Assembly: GCA_963921825.1 (NCBI GenBank) | Contig: OY997588.1 | Location: forward strand, 12,600,001-12,664,000 | Direction: 5' to 3' | Origin: Erodium maritimum | Taxonomy: Eukaryota; Streptophyta; Magnoliopsida; Geraniales; Geraniaceae | DNA length: 64,000 nt | Part shown: one piece after another, positions 34,393 to 43,239 of the stretch | Position numbering within the stretch: position 1 is the stretch's first letter | Layout: every line of letters starts with the position of its first letter | The notes under the pieces: generated by a model | Seen by the model: only the letters and a program-made list of their open reading frames with translations | Database searches by the model: none | Told to the model about the DNA's origin: nothing | Translations under genes and position numbers: made by a program

Positions 34393-35352
34393 TGTAGTAA
34401 ATCTAGTACCCCCAAGCCGGAATAAAAGACTCACTCCGAATAAATCAAACGGATCCGTGGAAAAAGAACCGATGCGATTCAATCCACAACGGACACCGAC
34501 AACCTTGATTTTTCCAACCCCCGATCCCAAGACTTAGTCGATAAATGCTAAATGTCTGATAAGCGAAATAACCGGAACAAATAATAATAAAGTTGCAGAA
34601 AATAAACAGAGAGCCAAGCAATTTTACGTGGTTCGGCAATGTGCTTACATCCACGGGACAACGACGAGCTCCTTGTATTATCCGAGAAATAATCCGAGAA
34701 TTACAAACCCTAATTCTCTATATCTCAATACAAATCGACAAACCACAAAAGAAATTAACCTATCTTTTGTTATCGATAAATAGATCAAGAAATCACTTTG
34801 TAGTCTTCTTAATTTTGTTGCACAATAATATCAAGACTGACATCAAATAATTACCTTTGCTGCCACGTGATTACAAAAGGATAGTTATTCCTTTGTCTTG
34901 AAACTGTAGCACACCAGAGCATGTAGAAATTTAACCAAGCCTTATTCATTGCTTCAACCAAAGATTAAGGAGCATTAATGACCATAATCAATGACAAAAG
35001 AGCCTCCTTGATACTTGATCCACGCAACCACTCTTTAAGTATGAATAGAATAAAAAACCACTTTGGCTACTTTCTCCTGTACTGCACAGTCAAGAACTCT
35101 TGATCTTTGCCCAAATGATTTTGCCTCCCACAAGATTCTCTTACTTCCTCTCCGTCCGATCTATGGAGCCGCCTACCTAGACAAGGACCCAAAAGCCCTT
35201 TTTCTCTCTGTAAAAGACGCAGCTCGGCAAGCTCTCTTCCTGTGCCCTACTGTTCATGTGTATATAACACAATAGAAATGGGCTCAAGTGATGTCAGCAT
35301 GGGCTTGACTAATGGGCCTTTGGGCCTTGGCCTTTTGAGCCAAAAAATAACA
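34393..35352 (-). repeat. 5' LTR of the copia element
   Basis: 960 bp, differing from the 3' LTR at about 6 positions by eye (for example GCAGAAAATA against GCAAAAAATA, GTGCTTACATCC against GTGCCTACATCC). Confidence 0.95.
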
Positions 35353-36511
35353 GCTATTAGTTACCTACCCCCTATTTGGGGCCAACTAAAGAATCACACG
35401 TTTGGAGGAAATCAGCGTCCCCGTCATCCATCAACTGGTGGGTTGTGGTGTTGATGATGATGTATAGGTCAAGCGCCCACTTCATCTTGCTCGTTCGAGT
35501 ATTAAACTGACCCGTCGTAGCTCGCCCCTTCAGCTTCAAACCATTGTTTTTATTTGGACCTAGACCGCTCGAGTGTTCACGAGGTTGTTTATGCTTCCCC
35601 GGTAGATTAGGGGCCTCTATCCCCAACACTACGTGCTCCAGGGTAGGTGACTATGATCGGGTAAGGATTTGTGAGAGCAACCTTTGATGTTGCCCTTCCA
35701 CGACCGACCTGACCTCCTAAATCATGTTAGCGAGATCACAAGTCTTTGTGATCCCGGCTGATCCCAAATCCAATCATGAAGGCGCCCATTGTACTCCTAG
35801 ATCCATCCCTGCGTCATGCTCTTTATTGTATCACAAGTATTCGAAACAAATTCCCTTTCCACCGGGGAAATAGTGTCGTAAAACCTGGTAGGGGCCAGAG
35901 TCCGACCGACCATTTCCCTGTACTCCTTGGTCTCTAACGTTAGGGTCGAGTTCATGTGCTAGTCTCGGGGAGCCTCCCATTTCGTATAGAGGTGCTTCTC
36001 CGTATCCATCCCATGCGGGGGTCGGAGCGAGTCATCAAATCGAACTTCAACCTGACTTACTCTCTGGATGTGTGCCCAAAATTTCCCGATACGGTGATTG
36101 AGCCTCCCGCATCTGACACAAAATCCTAGCAACCTTTCATACTGGAGACCGATGTATGTGGTCTCCATATGACCTGTGAATCTGAGACAGATTCTCCGAC
36201 AAAGGGGCCTATTAATGTCCAGGCTGAGCGTGAACTATAAGTAATCATCCCACCGTCGAGGGGCCGGTAATGGATCCCATAAGAACTTCTTATCCAAAAT
36301 GTTGGCCTGAGTTTCTAATACGCTCCTTATTAATACAATAGAAATCGGTAAAATAAATGGGACACGACCACCATTTGTCTAATAAAAACAAATCTTCAAG
36401 AGTTCCACCTTGGATGTATTAAACCTTTAACACATATAGAATAAAACACAACTCATACATCTAAATTTATATATATAAGGACCAACAAATAACAAGGTGG
36501 GTGGCAGGGAG

Positions 36512-36950
36512 TGATGCAGTCCTAATTGAGAACAGAAAAGGTATCGGTGTTTCGACAAAGTCTTAGTCTATTTTGGGTCGAAACGGGCTTCCAAGCAAAC
36601 CTCATGGCTATGCCATGAGCCCTCATGGTTTTCGGCCTTTCGAGGTCATCTGGAGGGTTAAACTCGTATTTTTAGAAGTCCAGATATTATTTCCAGTTTT
36701 TGTTTCCTGTTACTGATTTCCTTTATTTGAATTAGGGTTTTGGGGTTTAGTTTCCTTATTATATTAGGACTTTTGGGTAGTAGTTTTCTATTTAAGCACT
36801 TGTGATCTTTCATTGTAAGGAAAGACTTTTATGAAATAAACACAAAAACGAGTTTTCACTCAATCTATCTCTTTCGGTATTCTGTTGAATCAACGAATTA
36901 GATATCTATCTTGCTCGGTATTCTTCGTGAATCAACGAGATCGATAAAGA
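36512..36950 (+). repeat. First gypsy LTR copy, 3' incomplete
   Basis: Starts TGATGCAGTCC, carries TTTCGACAAAGTCTTAG and the AATCAACGAGATCGATAAAGA end, but lacks the terminal CTCTGCATCA. The next LTR copy begins at once. Confidence 0.85.
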
Positions 36951-36951
36951 A

Positions 36952-37374
36952 GATGCAGTCCTAATTGAGAACAGAAAATGTATCGGTGTCCGAATTCGAC
37001 AAAGTCTTAGCCTATTTTGGGTCGAAACGGGCTTCCAAGCAAAACTCATGGCTTTTCCATGAGCCCCGATGGTTTTCGGGCTTTCGATGTCATCTGGAGG
37101 GTTTAATTCGTATTTTTAGAAGTCCAGATATTATTTCCTGTTTTTTATATTTCCTTTATTTTCGAATTTGGGTTTTGGGTAGTAATTTCCTTATTGTATT
37201 AGGACTTTGGGTACTAGTTTCTCTATTTAAGCACTTGTTATTCTACATTGTAATGGATATTTGATGAAATAAACCAAAAACGAGTTCTACTCAATTTCTA
37301 TCTTATTCGGTATTCTCTTTGAATCAACGAATTCGGTAAAGAATTCTTCCTTTTCCGCTCTGCACTCTGCATCA
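36952..37374 (+). repeat. Second gypsy LTR copy (functional 5' LTR position)
   Basis: 423 bp from GATGCAGTCC to CTCTGCATCA, followed by the PBS. Differs from the first copy by many substitutions and is nearer to the 3' LTR. Confidence 0.9.
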
Positions 37375-37376
37375 GT

Positions 37377-37389
37377 TGGTATCAGAGCC
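37377..37389 (+). other. Gypsy primer-binding site (initiator tRNA-Met)
   Basis: TGGTATCAGAGCC, two bases after the LTR end. Confidence 0.92.
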
Positions 37390-37405
37390 TCACCGTTCCA
37401 GGAAG

Positions 37406-37637
37406 ATGCCGCCTTGCAGACAGAATTGCCAGGCCGCCACCTACGATGATGTTGTTGATTTTGCTGAGGAGATTGCAACAGTTCGTAGTGAAAACGATGA
37501 TCTAAGGCGTCAGGTCGAGTTATTATCCCAGCGAATGGATGATATGCTTCGTCGCGATGACGTGACTGTCACGGACGTTGACTATCCCTTCGCCCCGGAT
37601 ACCAACCTGTTCATCGAGGTTAGTAATCCTTAGTCTT
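37406..37637 (+). pseudogene. Gypsy gag N-terminal fragment, copy 1
   Basis: Frame begins MPPCRQNCQAATYDD and includes a short coiled coil (IATVRSENDDLRRQVELLSQ). It ends at about 37637, where the text turns into half of a family B fold-back element. Confidence 0.8.
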
Positions 37638-37817
37638 TTAAAAAAACTATTTTAAAAATCACTAAGGGCGTTTTCGTCATTTTAGAAAAAAGTTAACAGA
37701 GAAAAAGAGTCTATTTGTCATATAACTAAACATCTGGGTAGGTATCAGTTAAAAAAAAGTTATGGATAGATATCAGATAAACGTGATAAGTTAAAGGTAG
37801 ATATTTGTAATTTATCC
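37638..37817. repeat. Half of a family B fold-back element
   Basis: CACTAAGGGCGTTTTCGTCATTTTAG, read in 20-base parts, and TAGATATTTGTAATTTATCC match the right arm of the family B element at 59648-60091. The left arm is absent, so the break falls at the element's centre. Confidence 0.6.
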
Positions 37818-38009
37818 TTCTATAAGTATAAACAATGTAGCGCACATGAAAAAATTAACTTGCTATGAATAATTAGTTGACAATAGGTACTAGGTACGTT
37901 GATAACAAAAACTATTTAATTTAATTATATAAAGCTATTTAATTTAATTATATAAAGTTATAAATAATCAGTTAAATAGTGTATATATATTCTAAACATA
38001 CATATAACA

Positions 38010-38140
38010 TAAAAACTCAGTAGTTGAGTTGGTAAAAGGCACAACATACCTGCCATGAGGTCAGGGGTTCGAACCCCGTGGCGGGTCGGGTTGGGCAGTG
38101 ACGTGGCGGGTCGGGCGGTTCTTATTAGATACAATTTTTT
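38010..38140 (+). mobile_element. tRNA-derived SINE candidate
   Basis: Pol III box A (TAGTTGAGTTGGT at 38021-38033) and a perfect box B (GGTTCGAACCC at 38066-38076) are 32 bp apart, followed by a GC-rich unrelated body and a T-rich end near 38140. It cannot fold as a tRNA. The layout is that of plant tRNA-related SINEs. Confidence 0.65.
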
Positions 38141-38154
38141 TAATTAATCTATTA

Positions 38155-38434
38155 TTGCACTTGGGTGACGGATACACTTGGCTGACGGATTGGATCTGTG
38201 GCTAGAGTGAAAACCTTGGGTGACGGATACACTTGGCTGACGGATTGGATCCGTCACCTAAGTTTTTACCCTACCGACGGATGTACGCATCCGTCGGCCA
38301 AATACTTGGCCGACGAGACTTGGCCGACGGATCTTGGCCGACGGATGCATCCGTCACCTAAGAACTTGGGTGACGGATACGTCCTCTTAGGTGACGAATC
38401 CAATCCGTCTCCCAAGTACTTATTTGCAGTAGTG
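38155..38434 (-). mobile_element. CACTA transposon end with subterminal repeats
   Basis: On the minus strand it starts CACTACTGCAAATAAG and then shows many GACGGAT / ATCCGTC units in both orientations spaced 10-25 bp apart, the hallmark of CACTA subterminal repeats. The opposite terminus (about 38155) is degraded. No transposase is present. Confidence 0.7.
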
Positions 38435-38943
38435 GTTGCTGATTTTGTTGAGGAGATTGCAACAGTTCGTCGTGAAAACAATGATCTGAGGCGTCAGGTC
38501 GAGTTATTATCCCAGCGAATGGATGATATGCTTCGTCGCGATGACGTGACTGTTACGGACGTTGACTATCCCTTCGCCCCGGATACCAACCTGTTCATCG
38601 AGGTTAGTAATCCTGAGTCTTTTTTCCAAATTGACTCAGCTCCGGTTTATGATGAATATGGTAATGATTACGTGCTTTGCATCAAGAGCAAAGTATGCAA
38701 TCAATTCATCGATAGTGGCAGTTGTGAGAACGTGGTTGTAGAGATCGTGGTTGCATCAAGAGCAAAGTCTGCAAGCAACAAAGTTGCTGGTTACCTCATA
38801 TTTGGTCCTCATGTTGTTCATGTGGGTTGTGCTAACACATATTTCTTCTCATTCCGAGGTACAAACATTGTGTTTCTACCATCCAAGCCCAAGACTGACG
38901 TAGGTCCGGATTCGAGGACGAATCCTCTCTTCACCGGAGAGAA
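38435..38943 (+). pseudogene. Gypsy gag copy 2 fused to protease and pol-end fragments
   Basis: Repeats the gag coiled coil, then FFQIDSAPVYDEY, a protease-like FIDSGSCENVVVE, and the typical gypsy pol C-terminus DSRTNPLFTGENDV right before the 3' LTR. The open frame actually extends from 38198 (CACTA) to 39214 (LTR), making an accidental 338-codon chimaera. Confidence 0.8.
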
Positions 38944-39324
38944 TGATGTAGTCCTAATTGAGAACAGAAAAGGTATCGGTGTCCGAATTCGACAAAGTCG
39001 GCTTTGCCATGAGCCCCGATGGTTTTCGGGCTTTCGATGTCATCTGGAGGGTTTAATTCGTATTTTTAGAAGTCCAGATATTATTTCATGTTTTTCATAT
39101 TTCCTTTATTTTCGAATTTGGGTTTTGGGTAGTAATTTCCTTATTGTATTAGGACTTTGGGTACTAGTTTCTCTATTTAAGCACTTGTTATTCTACATTG
39201 TAATGGAGATTTGATGAAATAAACCAAAAACGAGTTCTACTCAATTTCTATCTTATTCGGTATTCTCTTTGAATCAACGAATTCGGTAAAGAATTCTTCC
39301 TTTTCCGCTCCGCACTCTGCATCA
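38944..39324 (+). repeat. Gypsy 3' LTR
   Basis: 381 bp from TGATGTAGTCC to CTCTGCATCA. Lacks about 43 bp (the TCTTAGCCTATTTTGGG block) present in the other two copies. Confidence 0.9.
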
Positions 39325-39329
39325 GGGAG

Positions 39330-40354
39330 CCAGGGACCAATCTAGTGTAACAGTGACTTTGTAACAGTATAATCAAAACAAAACTAAATATTTAAAGTAT
39401 TGAAATAGAAAAAAAAAATGTATAATACCATTCACAGTGAGAGTCGATGGAGGTCATTTTACTCCGTTGAATCGATGTGTTTAATCAGAGTCGTATTTGT
39501 AAAATTTGCAATAGAGGGCCAGATTCCGTGGGTCGAATCTGACCAAAATCAACATATGTAAGGAGGTTAAGGGAGGAGAGAGAAAGAAGAAAACGGCGAG
39601 AGAGGGGTGAGGGAGGAGAGAGACAGAGAGAATACAGAATCGACGTCGATGAATCTACAAACTCAAATAAGAGAGAATCGACAAGAAAGAGAGTCGACAA
39701 GAGAGAAAAAATCGGAACCAAAACATCAACAAATCTTTTTTGTCGCTTTCGATGTTTTTTCCGTCCTCCGCGATAGAACGTCTAAAGAAAGAAATCATAT
39801 TGTTATCCTTTTTGAGGCCCTTTGGATGCCTAAGCAACCAAACAACATGAAAGTGTTGAGATGGGCTGAAGAACACTTTACCGGATGCTCACCTCAGGTA
39901 GAAGTCCAGACTAAATGGGCTCTATCCACACTCCAACCCAAACCTTCGTCCAAACACTAGTCAAGGTAAGACATGAGCGTCCTTCTACGAACCCGACACG
40001 AGGGTATTTTTAAATCACGTTATTTATCGCAACTGAAAATCATTTTCAAAACATAAAGTAAGAAGGTAATGAAAACATTAACTACGAGGGTGACTTAAAA
40101 ACCGCAATACGTGTATTAATTAGTGGAGAAAATGAAATATGATCATGAAACCAGTAAAGCTAATGTCATTTAAGCTGTAGGTAACTAGGAGTCTAGGCCG
40201 GCCGGAATTTGCACCGATTAAAAGTAAAATAAATGAAACGATTAAAGCAAACACGCAAATATCGAGGCCAACTACTCCATATCCAAATCTAAAAGGCTAA
40301 AACCTTCTATTCATCTACGTAAATTCTGTCGTGCTTTTTTGGTAATGTTGTAAT
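39330..40354. other. Intergenic, no gene recognised
   Basis: Purine-rich stretches at 39570-39640 (GAGAGA) and small frames with no family resemblance. AT-rich from 40000. Confidence 0.5.
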
Positions 40355-40363
40355 TAAAATATA

Positions 40364-41028
40364 GGAAAAAACTACCAATACCTATGTATAACCATGTCCA
40401 TTTAACTGATGTTTATCCTGAATTGTAAAGTTAACTGATCCATACCCTAAAGTTAGGACTTGTAACTATAAATCCCAATGGGTATCTGATTTTGATCTGT
40501 TTCCATCCTTGTCTGCAATTGTTTGCTCTTGTCCTTTTTTTTCCCATTCATTAGACACATCAAAATTGTATGACCTATTTTTGGTCTCTTATTAGCTCTT
40601 CATCGAGCTTGTAATTTGGCTGCTCTGCAGCATCCTTCGTATCCAGTCTTTGGATCGAATGGATTTATGAAAAAACCTCGCTGATAAAAAAAAAACTATA
40701 AACCCCTTCTATCAGCTAAAATAACGAAAATACCCTCAGTGATAATTTTTAAATAATTGTTTTAGAATATAAATGAAGTGATTTTTTAAATAAAAATGAA
40801 GTCATTTAATAACTAAATATATATATATATATATATAACAAAAGTAATTTTTAAATATTTTTTAACATAATTATTGAAGTGTAGTTGAGAGTATTTTCGT
40901 CATTTTAGCTGACGGAGGGGTTTTGAGTTACATTTCGAAACTTAAGGGTATGTATTAGTTAACTATAAACTTCAGGGTAAACATCAGTTAAATGGGCATG
41001 GTTTTGTGTAGGTATTGGTATTTTTCCC
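40364..41028. mobile_element. Fold-back (MULE-type) element, family B, with 9-bp TSD
   Basis: TSD TAAAATATA at 40355-40363 and 41029-41037. Ends GGAAAAA...ACCAATACC and GGTATTGGT...TTTTTCCC are inverted. The arms contain TAACTGATGTTTA, CATACCCTAAAGT and their complements, around an AT-rich centre with a (TA)n run at about 40819-40836. A LINE tail is nested in the left arm. Confidence 0.85.
40477..40693 (+). mobile_element. 5'-truncated LINE 3' tail nested in the fold-back element
   Basis: Flanked by AACTATAAATCCC (40464-40476) and AACTATAAACCCC (40694-40706), a 13-bp TSD with one mismatch, and ends in an A-run. The body contains TTGTAATTTGGCTGCTCTGC and GAATGGATTTATGAAAAAAC, typical of LINE 3'UTRs. 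Confidence 0.75.
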
Positions 41029-41079
41029 TAAAATATATACAACGTTATGAAAAAAAAAACTAGATTTGTAACTCAACAC

Positions 41080-42235
41080 GTAGAATGAAAAAGCATCGGT
41101 GAAGACAAAACCGCATCGTATGTGTCTTTCTCTCGACCGTAAATTGGAGCACTGGAGATTTTGAACTGGAATTGGTACGTTATTGTCGGTGATGATGTTG
41201 GAAAAAGACCACTTCCCCACTCCCTCCACCTACTGGGACATCCCTTCTCGTCTCTTTCAACCATAGCCTCTCTCCTGAAGGTCGGGTCTCTAGTGAAGGC
41301 CCACTCCTCGTCCGTCGTAGTGTATGTAAATCTGCTCTCGATTCGATGAAGGATGGATGTAGTGTTGCTCGCGGGCGATGAGGATGAGGTCATCATGATC
41401 TAGTAGTGGCGGTTCCCGCCATGGACGATGGTCGGTACAGGTTTTCCCTAAGTTCAACCCGAAGTCGTTGTTTGGACTCATGACGGATACCTGTGACGTT
41501 TGAGACCTAATGATGCAACCGTTGACAGACAGAGTCTGTTCCTTCTTCTTCCCCTCAAGGGAGACTATGGAGGGTATCCGCAATCAGAACCATTGACTTT
41601 CCATGACTCTGTTCTACTGCAAACAACCACGTCCCCCTTCACGCATTTAGAGGCAATTGTGTTTCAGTGTATGCAGATGGGTGTCTGGGCTTTTAACGTA
41701 CTAGTGGAAGTACGAACATCTCAGATACGGGACATTATAAGGGAAATTCTGGGAAGAGAGGTGTCATCGAGAGAGAGACCGCGATGTTGAGGAAGAAAGG
41801 AGTATATGTGGCTCCAAGTGAAACTCGATGTCACGTGGCCACTTCGTCGTCAAATTCGTATGAAAACTGAGGGGTATTCAGATATGATCACGGTAAGGCT
41901 GCATTATGACAAGTTACCCCATCTTTTGTCTCTGTTGTGGTCTGTTGGGTCACTCGATGCAGGGCTGCATGATGGTCCTCCCTGGAAACGAAACCACCGG
42001 TACAAGGGAGGATGATGTCGACGTCACTGGTGCCATAGGAATATTGATGCTCGACACAGCAAGAGCATCTCAAGGATCTGACATGGAAGTGGTGCTCGAG
42101 GACAACCCACCTCGGTCCATCTCTCCACAACCGCAAACTCAACCTCGGGCTCTTCCTCCATCATTGAGGATCCCCCATGTAGAAGGCAGAGCTTTCACCA
42201 GGGACCCCTCCTGAACCTAGTCCCTGAAGTCATTG
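41080..42235 (+). pseudogene. LINE ORF1 relic with CCHC knuckle
   Basis: Broken frames contain LEAIVFQCMQMGVWAFNV, EYMWLQVKLDVTWPLRRQI, DMITVRLHYDKLPH and, one frame over, a complete knuckle CLCCGLLGHSMQGC. It is the same subfamily as 7790-9480. The C-terminal part is Ser/Pro-rich. It ends at about 42235 against an opposed LINE relic. Confidence 0.72.
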
Positions 42236-42299
42236 AAGCCGAACATTCCTCCTAGCGAGGCTACTTACCGGCCCTCGCCTGCTCATCCCGGGATACTCC

Positions 42300-43239
42300 A
42301 ACTGACCCCTTCTTCAAGCCACTCACACCAGCCGCGGGGCCTGAAACTTCAGTTTCTTGGCCATTAGAGGATTGGCCACATACCAAGTTTTTCTAACCGG
42401 GATCAACTTCTCCGGCTGGGGGGCATCCCCGACGTCCTTCCGGGGAGACCTCGGCGCCAAGAGCTTTCCCACCATACAAAATTGCTGGGGTGCGAGCACA
42501 TATGGGTTGACTGGGGAGTATGGAACCAAGACCTCCACCACCACCTCCTCCGCCTTCTCCTCAAGGGAGCAAGAGAGAAGGTTGTCTTTGAGACACGCCA
42601 TAGACGCCATCAAGACCTGCGAATCTGAAGCCGTGGGGGTTAGAGTTTCCTCTGGGATGAGCACCGCCTTTCGTCCACTAATCATGTTGGCAGGGACGGT
42701 GAGGAGGGATGGGATTACCGAAATCCTCTCCGCATTGGGGAGCGATAGACCCACCTTCAAAACCTTCGAATCCGACCTCGGATTATCGTCGATCGATGCT
42801 TTCCCACGAGCAGGGTCTCATTTCAACGAAGGTAGAAGATGAGGGTCGTCCTTTGAGGGCGGTAAAGGGCGAGAATCGATTCTAGGAGGAGGAAGGACGT
42901 CCGGTGGTGGGTTGCTTGTAGCTGAAGCAACGAGTTTGTGCGTCACCGGACGACCTCTTCTCGGTTTCCCCATTGGTGGTACCGGTGTGGAGAATCCTAG
43001 ATAGAAAAGGACGTTGGTCGTGGAGAGCGATGAGAGTGAGGGAGGCACAAGAGAGAGGCCGGCTAGGGTTTTCTTTGGCCTTCTCCAACGCCAAGTCTTT
43101 AAAGATAGCGTAGCTTCAGAAGAAGGACACTGCATCGGAGGAGAGAACGATAAGACAGGACCGGCATGAGCTGCAACAGTTGTGTCGGCGGCGATGTAAG
43201 CGACGATTGCATGAGTAGGGAGCTCCATAAGATAGGCTA
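42300..43239 (-). pseudogene. LINE ORF1 relic, N-terminal part, opposite orientation
   Basis: From high to low coordinates: leader, MELPTH, an AT-hook-like GKPRRGRPVTHK, a Pro-rich linker, then APQQFCMVGKLLAPRSPRKDV, the counterpart of QRFGMVGKLLALRPPQKDF at 48939. It breaks off before DUF4283. Its 5' end continues beyond the solo LTR at 45795-45830, where the minus strand reads AGAAACCCTACCCCTAGCC. Confidence 0.68.

Larger units (their letters stand above)
29161..35352 (-). mobile_element. Complete Ty1/copia LTR retrotransposon, recently inserted
   Basis: Two 960-bp LTRs, 5-bp TSD GCTAT (29156-29160 and 35353-35357), a primer-binding site complementary to initiator tRNA-Met next to the right (5') LTR, a purine-rich tract before the left (3') LTR, and domain order gag, protease, integrase, RT, RNase H, which defines copia. 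I counted 6 differences between the LTRs, 5 of them transitions. The polyprotein carries three stops and one frameshift. Confidence 0.97.
28946..36290 (-). mobile_element. LINE ORF1-only copy split by a copia element
   Basis: Outside the copia insert (29161-35352) the two flanks read as one minus-strand LINE. 36290-35358 holds a decayed ORF1 with VWVR-type CCHC text QYERLLGFCVRCGRLNHRIGKF (last Cys replaced by Phe), followed by a Lys/Gly/Asn-rich C-terminal region. 29155-28946 is a T-rich 3'UTR ending in AATTAATGG...CGTTAAAAAA, a LINE-type A-tail. No ORF2 lies between knuckle and tail. The ORF1 is heavily mutated, so this copy is older than the copia insert. Confidence 0.6.
36512..39324 (+). 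mobile_element. Rearranged, internally deleted Ty3/gypsy element with three LTR copies
   Basis: LTR ends are TGATGCAG...CTGCATCA and the whole is flanked by GGGAG (36507-36511 and 39325-39329), so the outer ends fit one insertion. Inside, an incomplete LTR (36512-about 36950) is followed directly by a second LTR (36952-37374), a PBS, gag copy 1, a patch of foreign repeats, gag copy 2 joined to protease and pol-end fragments, and the 3' LTR (38944-39324). Integrase, RT and RNase H are missing. It depends on helper proteins or is dead. Confidence 0.85.

Noticed and set aside
38010-38090. tRNA gene at the box A/box B pair
   Set aside because: There is no pairing acceptor stem or full cloverleaf; a tRNA-derived SINE explains it better.
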